A stretch of DNA of 64,000 nucleotides from Hexactinellida sp. DTS-2022 (taxonomy: Eukaryota; Porifera; Hexactinellida), in the NCBI GenBank assembly GCA_028753945.1, contig JAPNXP010000009.1:4092001-4156000 (forward strand). Direction: 5' to 3'. Under the pieces are notes generated by a model that was given only the letters and a program-made list of their open reading frames with translations, was not told the origin of the DNA and did no database searches. This document shows, in pieces, positions 53,419-64,000 of this stretch. Both the position numbers and the translations under genes were made by a program. Positions within the stretch are counted from its first letter, which is position 1. Each line of letters opens with the position of its first letter.

Positions 53419-54135
53419 TTATAGTTAGATAATTAACGAAAATTTCCTTTATTAAAAAATAATTACGTGTAGTTGTTATACAAAATATTATCCAGGTTTA
53501 GGAATTACTCCTTGGTATATATAACTAACTCCCGTTATAACGAAGTTCAACTAATTGGACTTCGTTATAAAAGGAGTTCACTTTTATCGATGTATTTAAA
53601 AGGACCACTTCCAAGTGATGCTTTTAATTCAATCGATTCGTGCATGATAGTGCAAAAGATGCGATTTTGATGTCTACAGGCAATTAACTAACAATTATAT
53701 AGTCACTCTCTCACATTTATACAATTAAGTTATATTCTTAATTAAATATGTGGTGATTTACACATATTTGTGTAAAGTTTACCCTCTAGTTCTTAAAAGA
53801 AGGCAAAAAGTATATACTGGCTAGAAGGAATTGGACAATAATATCAATCCAAGAGCAGTCGGAATTGGTACAAGCTCGCATTATCTTATTGAAATTCCTG
53901 GACGCCACTCCCTCTTCTATAAGTAAGATCAATCCAAATGCTGTCGGAATAGATACAAGCACGTATTATCTTATGGATGCCATTCTCTTCTTGCATTTGT
54001 TTATAATTATCAACTACATGTTATTGTAACAGACAGAATATTCATTGTTTACAGATTTTGTTTCATTCCAATAATTTATTTTACTGTATAGTGTGTATAT
54101 AGCTAGTTTCAATAACAATTTGCTATAATTTGTAG
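53419..54135. repeat. No gene; small palindrome and a two-copy direct repeat
   Basis: At 53527-53585 AACTCCCGTTATAACGAAGT and its inverse (ACTTCGTTATAAAAGGAGTT) form a ~60-bp hairpin, a mini Tigger-type MITE. At ~53849 and ~53927 a ~45-bp motif (ATCAATCCAAGAGCAGTCGG / ATCAATCCAAATGCTGTCGG, then ACAAGC and TATTATCTTAT) occurs twice in tandem. Otherwise AT-rich. Confidence 0.55.
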
Positions 54136-54192
54136 GGTAAACGGACACTTCGTCGACGGACATTTCGTCGAACGGACATTTCGTCGACGGAT
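54136..54192. repeat. MULE terminal repeat-like array
   Basis: Three consecutive copies of CGGACATTTCGTCGA-type 16-17-mers (ACGGACACTTCGTCG, ACGGACATTTCGTCGA, ACGGACATTTCGTCG), 3' of the MULE transposase. Likely part of the terminal inverted repeat with transposase sites. Confidence 0.8.
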
Positions 54193-55070
54193 TATTTAGA
54201 ATATGAATTTAACTATAAGCATGTAATCAATGATTAAGTAAGTAATAATAGAAAAAGCAAATAATTACTGAAATGAATAAATGAGCATAGTAACAACGGA
54301 AAAGCAATTATTGAAACAAAATAATTTAAAAAAAAAGTTAAAATTATGAGCAATTCCTTTCAGATAAGTTATAATATCCCTATTTTGAAAATCTGCAACA
54401 ATTGCTACGATGCGCTTGCTCCTGGCTATAGAATCTTTAGAATGAGATATAACATCACCAGACTCCCATTTTGCTAACTTCGCTTCTTGCAAAGATTGCT
54501 CAAGCTGTAAAAAATGCAAAAGCTTGGAAAAACTTGGGTGAGCACAACTAATGCCAGATTGAAAACCATTATGCCACCCTTCTACAGAATTATTGGTTCG
54601 AGCGACGTGCAAATTAACTCGAGTATATTGGTTCCATATTCTTATTGGAAATGGTGGAATTTTTCTGGTATTGTTTGGCAATATTCTTTCAATATAAGTG
54701 TCCTCAAAGTATTCTGCAATTTCTATAGCAGTTGTTGGAAATTCTACCATCAGTGCTGTAAAAGATTGAATAACTTTGTCTTCGGGAACAAATGCTAAAC
54801 TGGGTAACATTTTTATTTGGAGAGCGAAATTTGGATCTTCAATATATTGGTTAGTAAGCCCAGCTGATTGTATCTTGCGATAAATATTTTGTGACAGGTG
54901 GAAAAAACAGCCTGACACTACGCTAAGAAATTTCTCTTCAAATGCATTAATGGAGGCCTTCTCAAAATCCACCATAATTAGAAAAGGGTTTAATTCAGGA
55001 TTTATTTGAATAGTTTCTTATAGGTGGCTAGAGTTTTGTTAGTCAGTCTCACATTTTTGTTCATTTAAAT
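54136..55070 (-). pseudogene. MULE (Mutator-like) transposase, C-terminal part, with element end
   Basis: Minus strand. KNVRLTNKTLATYKKLFK (~55050), then NPELNPFLIMVDFEKASINA (second catalytic Asp in IMVDFE), VVSGCFFHLSQNIYRKIQSA (the C..H of the MULE core), LPSLAFVPEDKVIQSFTALM, IWNQYTRVNLHVARTNNSVE, GWHNGFQ, to a stop at 54265. The main 236-codon frame (54975-54265) is intact. The N-terminal FLYWCH and first Asp are absent. Downstream, 54140-54190 shows repeated ACGGACATTTCGTCGACGG, the type of terminal sequence I associate with animal MULEs. No partner end was found, so the element is 5'-truncated. Confidence 0.88.
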
Positions 55071-55179
55071 CAAGCAAATTTGAAATTGTAAGTACCTGAA
55101 ACTACAGTTATTGGTTGTAAATATGTGATGAGTGGGTTTTTGTAAGCACCTCAAACTCTGGTGTGATTAACTTCAACGT

Positions 55180-55685
55180 GGTAATACTGAGATGTTTCCA
55201 GATCTCACCGAATTCTTGAGGAAACTAATCATCTTCCTTGATAAAAGATATTGGGGCATATGACGAATGTAAAGTCTGAAATCACTACTCGCTTCATGGG
55301 AATTCAGGACCCTGAAAAACTTAACTTTGTGATCCTGCTTCCTCGGAAGATGTTTCTTACATTTATAGCTCACCTGAAGAAGAATTGATAGATATACAAA
55401 ACAACATTGCTGCATTGCGATTTTGTGATTTTGAGAGCTTTATAAACTTCTGGATTGAAAAAGGAGATTTACTGGCTCCAATTCTTAACACCATAGCAAT
55501 CAATAATTGTATATTACCGTATGCAACAACATAATTAGCGGGAAACAGCTTTCAATGCAGTCACTGTCATCAAAACTAAGGCTCGCAATCGTCTTGTTAT
55601 TCATAACGATCTCAGAATCGCACTGACTAACATTGTTCCTAATATAGAACTTATGAGACTTTCCCTAGGACAAGGAAGTCCTTAA
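55180..55685 (+). pseudogene. hAT transposase C-terminus (ZBED5/SCAND3-like)
   Basis: Plus strand: DPASSEDVSYIYSSPEEELI, DIQNNIAALRFCDFESFINF, WIEKGDLLAPILNTIA, ILPYATT-stop-LAG. After a one-base slip ETAFNAVTVIKTKARNRLVI, HNDLRIALTNIVPNIELM to TAA 55685. The last part is the hAT dimerisation region of the ZBED5/SCAND3 lineage (..KTK.RN.L....DLR.ALS...P.I..). The N-terminal zinc finger and catalytic DDE are absent. It lies between a MULE end and P-copy F. Confidence 0.82.
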
Positions 55686-55929
55686 ATTACAACTTAACGC
55701 TACAATTATTTCAGTTAAATATGTCGATGAATCTGTCGCGAATTTTTCATTCTTTTTTCATTGCATTGATAATTTCATTATATGTAAATTAACTGTTTCA
55801 ACATGTTCTCGGAAATTATAATATAATACTAAAGTTCAATGCCAGCTCATTTAAATTTTTATATCCAAATAAAACTATCGTGGTTCGCGGTAAATCACTG
55901 ATTGAGAAGAGTCCTCCAATTACAAAACT

Positions 55930-57010
55930 CTGCGGACCACTGCTCTAGGATGATTCTGGAGTTTAGAGCTAAGCACATACTCAAATCCACAATTCTGAAT
56001 GAGATGTAAAATTATTAATCTTAAAGTAAGGAAACTTTTTGCACTGAGATTCCCACCCTTGCCAATAGTAGAACTCCACCGCTCAAGCCTATTCGAAACT
56101 AAATCTAGGAAAACAAAACGCTAATCTTTGTCAGTAAGTGGTCTAGAATACTCGTCATTCAAGTGCACATGCTTAATAGCTGTAAGCATTTGAAGATTTT
56201 CCAAATTTACATATTACATCAATTAAGTTTGCTGTGTCATTTATACAATCCGGATGTAAATCATTTTGAATTCTAAGAGCTGCACAAGTTGCCTCGTTGA
56301 TAATTTCGAAGTGCTAAATTAACGTTTTGACGTTTTAAACAAGTGGACCAACATACCTTAGAACTTACCCGGTGAGCTTACTTCATATTAGAATGTAGTT
56401 TACTCTTGTACAATCTCCGTGCATCATTAAACTCTGCCTCCTTCAGTTTAGTAGTAGAATTGAGAGTGAAGATAAGAGTTGCATATTTCGATATGTAAAC
56501 CTAAGATCATAATCCTTCAAGTTCAACCAGTTTTTTCTTGTCGATTTATAATGTGAACCAAATCAAGCAAGATATCGAGCTTTCTCTCTGGACAAGTTGG
56601 ATGTTAAACTTTAGGAAGTAATTGATCAGAGGGAAACAATTTAAATACATTCAGTGGAATTATCTGTAACGAGAACTCAACAAATTAATCACACCTTTCT
56701 ATATCGTTGATTACAGAATTGACCATTGGCTAAAATTTATCAGAAATAGAAAAGTTTGATGGTATCAACCGTACTACTTGTGACCATTTTTTGAAGACTG
56801 GTAATCATTATGACAAAAAAGCAGGATCAGTCTCGCCAATAACCTTTCCACATAAACAATATTTAAAATTTGCATCTAATTACACAAGTATTTACAAAAC
56901 TACTCACCTTGCTTAGAAATTGTGGTGAAACGTGGATTTTGTCCATATTGAGAATAACATGTCGGTCCCTCTCACAAAATCTGCTATTAACTTAGATTTA
57001 AATATGAAGT
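55930..57010 (-). pseudogene. P-element-like transposase, copy F (middle part)
   Basis: Minus strand: RFCERDRHVILNMDKIHVSP (the usual MDE reads MDK), then donor CAAG|GTGAGT and an intron of ~55 bp (acceptor decayed to TTTATG) before GKVIGETDP. Further blocks: FKKWSQVVRLIPSNFSISDK, VNSVINDIERCD, NVFKLFPSDQLLP, LDLVHII, HVHLNDEYSRPLTDKD (~56150). Many stops; no THAP domain and no C-terminal domain. The intron position equals intron 2 of copy C, so F and C belong to one intron-bearing lineage. Confidence 0.8.
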
Positions 57011-57148
57011 ATCCAATCTATTCATGAGGATAGAGCTCGAACTGACTTTGTTGTTGGAAGAATAAGACAATCCAATGATTGAAAATAACCAAACTAAGTG
57101 AGATAAATGTTCATTAGGCAATGGGCTAAAAGGAAATCAGGGGCGCAT

Positions 57149-57332
57149 GCAACTGATCGACTTTTTAAGGTTTGCAATTGATCGACTTTCAAGGATTGCA
57201 ATTGGTCGACTTTCTAAGGTTTGCAATTAATCGACTTGTTCTATGGTCTGCAATTGATCGACTTTTTTAACTTTTGCAATTGATCGAATATTCTAAGGTT
57301 TGAAATTGATCGACTTTTCTAATATCTGCTGC
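57149..57332. repeat. Tandem repeat, ~26-bp unit, ~7 copies
   Basis: Units TTGCAATTGATCGACTTTCT (AAGG) with variants (TTGGTCGAC, TTAATCGAC). AATTGATCGAC recurs in most. Minisatellite with no coding sequence; the right side meets the MITE at 57337. Confidence 0.92.
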
Positions 57333-57336
57333 TATA

Positions 57337-57431
57337 CAGAAGAGTTTGCCTATTAGCAACTCGTTTATTAGCAACCTTTCTTACGAAAAAACCCCGTGTT
57401 GCTATTAAGCGAATTCCACTATACTACATGC
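57337..57431. mobile_element. Tigger/mariner-type MITE, 95 bp
   Basis: Ends CAGAAGAGTTTGCCTATTAG and CTATTAAGCGAATTCCACTA, with TA at 57335-57336 and 57432-57433. It contains TTGCTATTAAGCG / CTATTAGCAAC inverse motifs. Confidence 0.78.
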
Positions 57432-57539
57432 AATTAAAAAATCAGAGTGGGTTAATTTATTAGAGTAGAATTGTCATTAATAAATGAAGAAATTAAGTAG
57501 CCAAAGAGAAAAACATTTAAAAATCAAAAGAGAATTAAT

Positions 57540-57972
57540 TCAAATATTTATTTGAAATCTTTGTTCGATAGTAGACCTGCATATTGGACATTGTTCCAGA
57601 TCTATACTGCAATCCTCGCAACATTTAGCATGCCTGCAGAGAAGAATTACTATTGTTGTTTCTATACGTGATAGGCAGACACCACAATCAGCACTGTTGT
57701 TGGTGAATTTCATTGTCATAATCGACATCTGATGAAGAATCACGTTGGAGATTTCCATTTATTATACTTATCGAGTTGGTTTTCGGTTGAATCGAGTTGG
57801 CAATCGAATATATATACTGAATTAGATTATATTCACCTGACACAAGCTTTTCCTTGCATTTAGCAAGGAATGAATCTTTTTGGAGATCTTTTAATTTGCG
57901 TTTGAGAGTAATATCTATGTCTTTGCATAAACAATCAACACCTAGATCAGTATCCTGGATCGTGTTATTCAA
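57540..57972 (-). pseudogene. RING-finger protein fragment (IAP-type C3HC4)
   Basis: Two overlapping minus-strand frames form one protein: ILNNTIQDTDLGVDCLCKDI ... LKRKLKDLQKDSFLAKCKEK ... SSDVDYDNEI, then after a one-base slip near 57705 ADCGVCLSRIETTIVILLCR, HAKCCEDCSIDLEQCPICRS, TIEQRFQINI and stop at 57540. The C3HC4 RING is complete (CGVC, CRHAKC, C, CPIC), at the extreme C-terminus as in IAP-like E3 ubiquitin ligases. No ATG is available upstream because REP1 copy 3 replaces the sequence beyond ~57997. So this is a last-exon fragment, host-derived or duplicated. The slip could be real or an assembly error. Confidence 0.75.
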
Positions 57973-57996
57973 GATTTCAACAAAAAAACAAATGCG

Positions 57997-58100
57997 TGGA
58001 TATGCTATTACAAAATTGCGCTTCTTGTGATACTAAAAACGCTTTGTATGAATTTTTCTAGGTATGACCCATTTTTGGATTTCAACGACCAGATTATTAG
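57997..58100 (+). repeat. REP1 interspersed repeat, copy 3 (partial)
   Basis: Last ~100 bases of REP1 (compare 116-219), ending GACCAGATTATTAG. It separates the RING fragment from P-copy G. Confidence 0.8.
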
Positions 58101-58331
58101 ATGTCTGAGCAGTTTAAGTAAATGAGATGGAAAACCTTGCAAAATAACTGGTACAGCATTTGGACGGTACGTTGGTCTAATGCGTGGTGTTTCAGTGGAG
58201 GTACCATCAGCTTGGAGTAACCTGTCAACCAGGGTTCTCGCTAGGCCTCTATCAAAAGGTACATGCCCTTCTTGAAAGCTATTGTACCCTTCATTAACAT
58301 GTACTAAGAAGGCATGAACCCTTTGATTCAA
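58101..58331 (-). pseudogene. P-element-like THAP linker, copy G (fragment)
   Basis: TLVDRLLQADGTSTETPRIR, PTYRPNAVPVILQGFPSHLL matches the post-THAP linker of copies C (ADGTYI*TPRIRPTYR) and D (GAVPSLLPGCPSY). The THAP zinc ligands are no longer visible upstream. The fragment ends at REP1 copy 3. Confidence 0.72.
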
Positions 58332-58512
58332 TATTATTATTTGAAGGTTTTATTAAATACATTGACAAAAAATAAAGTCTTTAGTGATTCTAGTGATTCT
58401 ATAGATTCTACAAACACATAACAAACTACTTATTTATGTTGTATAGTTCTAGCTGAAATTGGATTTTGAGAGGCGCCTCTTCCCCCAAGACTCCCACCTT
58501 CTCATTGCAAGT

Positions 58513-59285
58513 CTAGAATCCCACTCTTTTACGAGGGCCTTCAGTTGAGATGCGAATAAGATTATCAAGTGTAGTTGTTTTCAATCTGTTCCGTTGAGCA
58601 GTTTTAACCCTTTTAATTGTTGAAAACAATCGTTCCACATGCGCACTGGATGCTGGGAGTCAGAAAGTCGAGCCAGTAAGTTAGAGATAAGAGGAAATGC
58701 ACAAGCCTTTGCTTCTTTGTTCGCAATCCCTGAACTTGTTTCACTACCGCTCAAATATCTAGATATCGTTGAGCAAAACTTCTGTAGACTATGAATTCTT
58801 GCCACAATTTCAAACTGTCAATGCTCATAAGTTTCTCCAAATTCAGTAATAGCTAGTACAGAAGCCTTATTCACATTCCTTGGGTCAAGGTAGCCAAATT
58901 AGCTAAGTGTCCTGGCTTGTGGGAACCTGTTTTTGATATTAGAGATCAAAGCATCAATATAGCTTTGAACCTCTCCTACAAAGTCCTCAGGTATAAGTGA
59001 ATGAGAAATATCAATATCTTGTAGTGTTGTTTCAAGGTTCGTCATGTATCCACTCTGTAGGGGATCCTTTTTCACAACTTCTAGAGCAGACTAACTGTCC
59101 TGTGAGATGGCGTCCACATCTAGTAAGTTAAGCGTGGCTACCTGAAATACTCTCGAAAGGTTCCAAGGATGGACAGAATGTCTGATAGCAAAAGTAATGT
59201 GGCCACAAATTTAGGCTTAGACGTTTGCAGTGAAAGTCCCAGAGCTATTGCATTTCCTTCACCAGCATCTTCAGTGCCGTACTTA
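58513..59285 (-). pseudogene. hAT transposase C-terminal part (second lineage)
   Basis: Minus strand, several frames: GNAIALGLSLQTSKPKFVAT, LLLLSDILSIL (59230-59150), NLSRVFQVATLNLLDVDAIS, DPLQSGYMTNLETTLQDIDI, SYIDALISNIKNRFPQ, FGYLDPRNVNKA. It ends with the hAT dimerisation motif SSAHVERLFSTIKRVKTAQR, NRLKTTTLDNLIRISTEGPR, KRVGF-stop (58513). This belongs to the ZNF862/KIAA1586-like hAT group, different from the fragment at 55180. Frameshifts and stops are frequent; the N-terminal BED finger and first catalytic part are absent. Confidence 0.85.
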
Positions 59286-59935
59286 GGTATGTTGAGGCCC
59301 CTAAGCTGAATGAGTGTCGGAGGCCCTACCCAATGAGTTTTATTGGGGTTTAACTAAAACCCCGGTGAGAGGAATCAATCAGGGGTTTATCCAGGAGCGC
59401 GCCATACGCCTAGAGGCGTATAAATAGGGATATGTTTGCGTTTAGGAGCGCCAAAACTGCCGAAAGTCCCCATAGAGTAATACAAAACTAACCTTTTAGG
59501 CGTACATAATTCATACTTTAGTGACCTTAGGACAGTTAGGAGTGTTCAATTCTACTCTTGTATAATACCCTGGAATCAATGATAGTAATTTCGCTTAAAA
59601 AAGAGGCGAATACAGTAGAAAATGGAGGCTAAACACTGAGAAGAGAGGATTAACACCTCTTCTTAAATACAAGTTAGTACGCCCAGTCGCCCCTACTTAT
59701 GAAAGCAATAATATGTACAGTCTACACAGTATCAATTAAGTGGGCTCGGACAGCAATACAGTTACTTGCATGTTGATGCAAGGTTTCTTTTACGAACCTT
59801 TTGGCGAGCAAATTCTTCTATGCCGCAATTTGTCACTTTCAATACACATGATGCTCAGGGCAGATAGTTTAGTATCCTCATAGAAATCTTAAACTCCTAC
59901 TGTATCGAAAATTAATAAATACGTATATAGTAACA
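59286..59935. other. No gene; possible hAT-type ends
   Basis: Two hAT-like ends without partners: CAGTGCCGTACTTAGG at ~59272 and CAGGGGTTTATCCAGGAGCG at ~59381. CGCCTAGAGGCGTATAAATA could form a small hairpin. Otherwise AT-rich. Confidence 0.35.
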
Positions 59936-60340
59936 TCTATACTATTTAATCTCGATTGTTGTGTGTTTGTTTGTCCGGATTGTATTAAAGTGATGGGGGA
60001 AAAGAAACTGCATTAATATATGAGATATAAACTAACTTTCAAATGTTATAATAGGTAAACAAGTACGTATGCTGATTTCGAATTTCGCATTTGCAACTTT
60101 ATAATATGAATATTTATTGTTGTTGTTTACACAAAATAGGTAAACAAATTAATGAAAATTCAAAAATCAACCTAGAAGTCAGCTTTCAACGGATATTTTA
60201 AGTAAACAAGTATGCTGAACACGAATTTCGCATTTATAAATTCTGAATATGAATATTTATTGTTGTTTACACAAAAAGGTAAACAAATTTATGAAAATTC
60301 CAAATCAACCTAGAAGTTAGCTTTCAACGGGTGTTATAGC

Positions 60341-61152
60341 CACGGTTTCCGTGGGAATTTGTATTTCCGTTCACATTCCCATTCCCATAGGAATCCTGTG
60401 GGAATCCCATAGGGGAGTATAATATATACAGTGCAACCTCTATAAGTGGGGTCTCTATAAATGGGGAACCTCCATAAGTGGGGAATTTTTTTACCATATT
60501 CGTATATATCCATACAAATGAACCTCTATAAGCGGGGAAGTGGGGAATGGGGGACCATAAATTTCAAGGAGTTTTTATCTGCATACAAAACAACCTCCAT
60601 AAATGGAGGGAATGGACAAATCCTAACATGATTCTTATAAAATAATACAATATTTCCAATAAATCGACTCTAAAGTTCTACAGAAAAAATATTTTCGATT
60701 GATCTACTCTGATGTTTTTAGAAGAAATCACCTAGTGTAGATCAGCAGTTAACTAAATTGTCATAATATACAAATAATAACTATAACGTGCATTAATGTG
60801 TGTGTTATATGAATACTTTGTATAATATAGCATATATAATGTTTTTCCAATTGAATTTTATAACCGGGGAATGGGGGGCAATTGAAATTTTCGCCGTCCC
60901 ATGCTCCCCACTTATAGAGGTTCCACTGTACATAAAAAACAATTTAATTACTAAAGCAGATTTCGTATCAATACGTAGTAAACCATATACTAATTAAGCA
61001 TGACCTAATGAAACAATATTCGAATATCCCATGGGAATTCCTATGGGGATTCCCACAGGATTCCTATGGGGATCCCCACAGGGGAAAATCTGATTCCCAT
61101 TCCCATGGGTATGGGGATCCCCATGGGAATTCCCGTACCCACGGCAACCCTG
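60341..61152. mobile_element. Non-autonomous hAT element, 812 bp, in the Helentron-like element
   Basis: Ends CACGGTTTCCGTGGG and CCCACGGCAACCCTG are imperfect inverses. Duplications GTTATAGC (60333-60340) and ATTATAGC (61153-61160) match 7 of 8. Both subterminal regions are built of GGGAATCCCATAGGGG / CCCATGGGAATTCC-type palindromes. A Tigger-type MITE is nested at 60429-60928. Confidence 0.88.
60429..60928. mobile_element. Tigger/mariner-type MITE, 500 bp, nested in hAT
   Basis: Ends CAGTGCAACCTCTATAAGTG and CACTTATAGAGGTTCCACTG, TA at 60427-60428 and 60929-60930. Subterminal CCTCTATAAGTGGGG / CCTCCATAAATGG units repeat. Contains no transposase; a 65-codon frame at 60800-60997 crosses its border and is not a gene. 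Confidence 0.93.
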
Positions 61153-61712
61153 ATTATAGCTAAACAAGTATGCTGAACATGAATTTCGCGTTTAAAAATT
61201 TCTAATATGAATATTTGTTGTTGTTGTTGAAACAAAATAGGTAAACAAATTAATGAAATTCAAAATCAACCTAGAAGTTAGCTTTCAATGGGTATTATAG
61301 GTAAACAAGTATGCTGAACATGAATTTCGTGTTTAAAAATAGTTGTGATACTATAGATAATTTGATTAATTAGAATGTAAAAATAGTTTAGTTAACCAAT
61401 GAGAATTTTCTACTTAAATTATTAATTTAATTGGTTAATTTTATAACAGCTTTATGCATGGAGGAATTATTAACCAATGATAATTGCGTCACTGAAGCTG
61501 TAAATCACTAATTACTCTCTGTTTCAATTTAAGTGGAAATGGCGAAATAATAATAATCGCCTAGACTACTATTCGAGGTAATAACTATAACAAATATTTA
61601 CTAACTCATATAAACAATGGTTTAGTGAGGAGTAAGGCCGCGTAGCGACCGTCAACTTGAGGTGCTTTGCACCGATCAGTCGCAAAGCGACCGAGACCGA
61701 AGGGCTCTTATA

Positions 61713-62861
61713 ATTTTAAAGTCTATGGGTCATTAATAATATCTTATATCATTACACTTAAAATGCATTCCCAACCAATTTTCAAAATTTAATCCAGGTT
61801 GAGATAGTATATTTCACCTATAAAGTTCCTAACTTATTGTATTTTAAAAATATATCGAATGCACTTTTGTTTCATCCTTGGTCCATTTTATATTATTGAT
61901 TCCAAACTTATATTACGTAGTTCACGGTACTAATAATTTGTACAGATTCCAAATGGTTGATAAATAAGTTCGAATAGATATGAAGATATACAAATAAATA
62001 CAAAATTTATAATTATGTAAATCCATAATTTTGAGATAGTTTGAATCCCGTTATTACTAGGGTCAGAAATAATATTCTGATAGATATGAAGTTCTACTCC
62101 ACTCACTAGTTCAATTGACTCTTATTAGAGCCATTTCTGATTCAAAACATCTATTGTGATTGAGTGTTTTCACCAATTTTGCATTTGAGAAGTATTCAAA
62201 AATATAAAATATTAACACTACCTTGATAAAATTATAATTTCCCAGGACCATTTTTGATATGTTATATTTATTAAAAATATCTTGTTGGCATTTGATTGCC
62301 TAGTATATTTATTGATATCCTGCATGGGTGTAGGGATGGGGGTTCGGCGGACGGGCAGCTGTCCCCCCTACAAAACTTCCTGGCTAAGCCCATGCATGAA
62401 CTACTATAGATAAGGACTGGAAACGACAAAAAAAATGGACCATGGATGAACTAGAAGTGCATTCGATATGTTTGCCTATTACAATTGGTAATGAACTTTA
62501 CACATGAATTATGTTGTTTTACCTGGATTTGACTCTGTAAACTAAGTATGTAATATTGTCATATATTTGACATCCATTCATTGTAGAAATAAGTTATCCA
62601 TTAACATACAAGCAATATTATAAGTACTCAAATAACAAAATGTGAAATGAAAACAGAATTACTATGCACAGTATTTGTTATTAAATAATTGATTTCAATT
62701 TTCTTCCGAATATCTTTAGGTAATGTGCATTTAGTGGATATTAGTACTAAATATCCTCCGAACTCTACAACTATGAGAGATATTCCTTTAAGCAAGATTT
62801 ATCAACGAATACGTTTTGAGCTAGTCGAATACGCACTTTTCTAGAAGGCGGGGGATATGAT
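61713..62861. other. No gene; small palindromic MITE at 62322-62396 and P-element 3' flank
   Basis: AT-rich. TGCATGGGTGTAGGGATGGG (62322) to CTAAGCCCATGCA (62396) forms a ~75-bp element with inverted ends and a G/C-rich centre; a half copy is at ~530. From ~62409 AGATAAGGACTGG...CCATGGATGAACTAG resembles the 3' flank of P-copy A (2825-2870). Confidence 0.5.
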
Positions 62862-64000
62862 TGTTTTTTAAAGCTTGATTTTAATCAAACTTGATTGATA
62901 TCTCCAACAATACCACAATTGATTCAGTTTCAATATCTGAAGGCCATTTAATAGAACCACGATCAATATATACATATCTTACAAGGTCATATTTCGTAGC
63001 CTCTGTAATCTCAATATCCTTGTTTCAGTAAGTAGTTGATCGTTGAATATAATGATGGCAGTTAGTGGTTTCAAGATAATAAAAGCAACCACAACAGATT
63101 GGAGAACATGAATGTCGAGGTCGATAGAGCTTAGATCATGAATAACTTCAATATCCTGGTCGCAAGAAAATGAATTATTTCCATCTGTTGTTGAAGAAAG
63201 TGTGGATAAATTGATTAAGAAAAATTATAGGTTTAAGCAGAACTGTGGAGTAGATGGATTTGTCAAATCCATAACTGGGTTTAGGCCAAGTTGACTCTTT
63301 AATATAGATTAGGTCATGTGATATTAAGCATCGCTCATCATTCAATATAAATCCCAAATAGGTGCTCTATTGGGTAATGGGTATTCTGGAGTTATAGCTA
63401 AGAACATTCTCATAACCACAATTAGAGTGAGCTGTGAATTGGTTAATGGCAGAGCAATACAAGATTGGGAAAAACTATAACTTTTGAAATTTTGTGCGCT
63501 AAGTTTATCATCCTTTCCAATTGTTGAACTCCATCGCTCAAGCAATTTACAAACTAATTCAAGAAACCCAAACGCTATGATGTCTAGAATACTCTTCATT
63601 CAAACGCACATGTTTTAGAGGAGTATTTATCGTTGACTACGCCAAGTGCTAGATAAATTTCAGAACTAAACTTGTGGACCAACATACATTACTGAGGTAG
63701 TGAGCTTACTTTATAGTAGAAAGTCGTTCTTCTTTGTACAATAATCGAATATCATTAAACTTAGTTTCATTCAGTTTAGTAGTCAAATGAGTGAAGGATA
63801 GAGTAACGTAACATCAATGATTCAATGTCCAAGTTTAGCCAATTGTTTCTTATCAACTTTATTGTTTCCAAATTAAACAATATATAGAGGTCTCTCTGGA
63901 CAAGTTGGGTGTGGAACTTGAGGAAGTAATGTATTCTTCCGCTCTAAGGTTGTGGATACAAATAATATCTTGTATTCTTGGAGATATCAGTCCATGGAGA
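62862..64000 (-). pseudogene. P-element-like transposase, copy H (C-terminal half, runs off window)
   Basis: Minus strand. VYIDRGSIKWPSDIETES near 62960 (the C-terminal DRGSLKWP block), and LERWSSTIGKDDKLSAQNFK at ~63540, matching LERWKSTIGKDGKLSAQT of copy C. Further upstream are decayed blocks around 63700-63900 (NNWLN-like region, CPERPLY). Stops in every frame. Continues past the window edge. Confidence 0.8.

Larger units (their letters stand above)
59936..61712 (+). mobile_element. Helentron-like element with inner ~146-bp tandem repeats
   Basis: Begins TCTATACTATTTAATCTCG (compare 52911) and ends in GC-rich hairpins (GGCCGCGTAGCGACCG, GGTGCTTTGCACC, GTCGCAAAGCGAC) near 61640-61705. About 3.5 tandem units carry AGGTAAACAAGTATGCTGAA and TCAACCTAGAAGTTAGCTTT (60050, 60190, 61156, 61297). 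Internal minisatellites are common in Helentron-derived elements. A hAT element lies between units 2 and 3. The 3' border is approximate. Confidence 0.65.

Noticed and set aside
1..64000. tRNA, rRNA or snRNA genes
   Set aside because: I looked for typical cores (A/B box pairs, conserved rRNA blocks) and saw none I could support by eye; a covariance-model scan would decide.

Overview
The window is non-coding-rich, AT-rich eukaryotic nuclear DNA, almost certainly from an invertebrate animal. Genes are split by short GT-AG introns, there are no operons or Shine-Dalgarno sites, and nearly all recognisable protein sequence belongs to metazoan DNA transposons. The mix (THAP-type P elements, integrase+OTU elements, OTU Helitron, Tigger, MULE, two hAT types, a HIRAN fragment, cysteine-rich 'TGCDT' proteins) resembles sponge or cnidarian genomes. 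That assignment is an inference from recalled family distributions. I saw no rRNA, tRNA or CRISPR array, and no LTR retrotransposon or LINE open reading frame.

Layout. 0-2.2 kb: an interspersed repeat, then the one good host-gene candidate, a long coiled-coil exon behind a splice acceptor. 2.8-13.2 kb: a graveyard of P-element-like transposons (copies A and B on the minus strand, C and D on the plus strand), split by small hAT elements. At 11.5 kb sits a hAT-like element built of about 11-bp repeats. 13.7-23.4 kb: nested MITEs, palindromes and tandem repeats around a fragment of an integrase transposon (copy I). 23.9-32.0 kb: two 74-bp inverted repeats enclose a 5'-truncated OTU Helitron fused to a P-element transposase (copy E). 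32.6-36.4 kb: tandem repeat, foldback element, a mariner-type MITE and little else.

36.4-45.9 kb: a minus-strand, multi-exon integrase+OTU transposon gene (Ginger-like, copy II) that can be followed exon by exon. It is interrupted by hAT elements, a Tigger MITE, a Helentron-like element and a 3.4-kb palindromic element with about 800-bp arms and its own TGCDT/CXC-type gene. 46.5-52.9 kb: a decayed plus-strand gene with a C-terminal OTU domain, split by a MITE and by a full Tigger transposon (TIRs, TA duplication, DDD transposase). The reading frame rejoins exactly when either insert is removed. The Tigger also holds a HIRAN-domain fragment. 52.9-64 kb: Helentron-like elements, a MULE transposase end, two hAT transposase ends, a RING-finger fragment and P-element copies F, G and H.

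How it fits together: almost everything here is transposons inserted into transposons. Exact 8-bp or TA target duplications give a relative order of insertion. Few, if any, of the encoded transposases look active: stops, frameshifts and lost metal ligands or catalytic residues are common. Coordinates come from reading by eye; ends of decayed elements are approximate.
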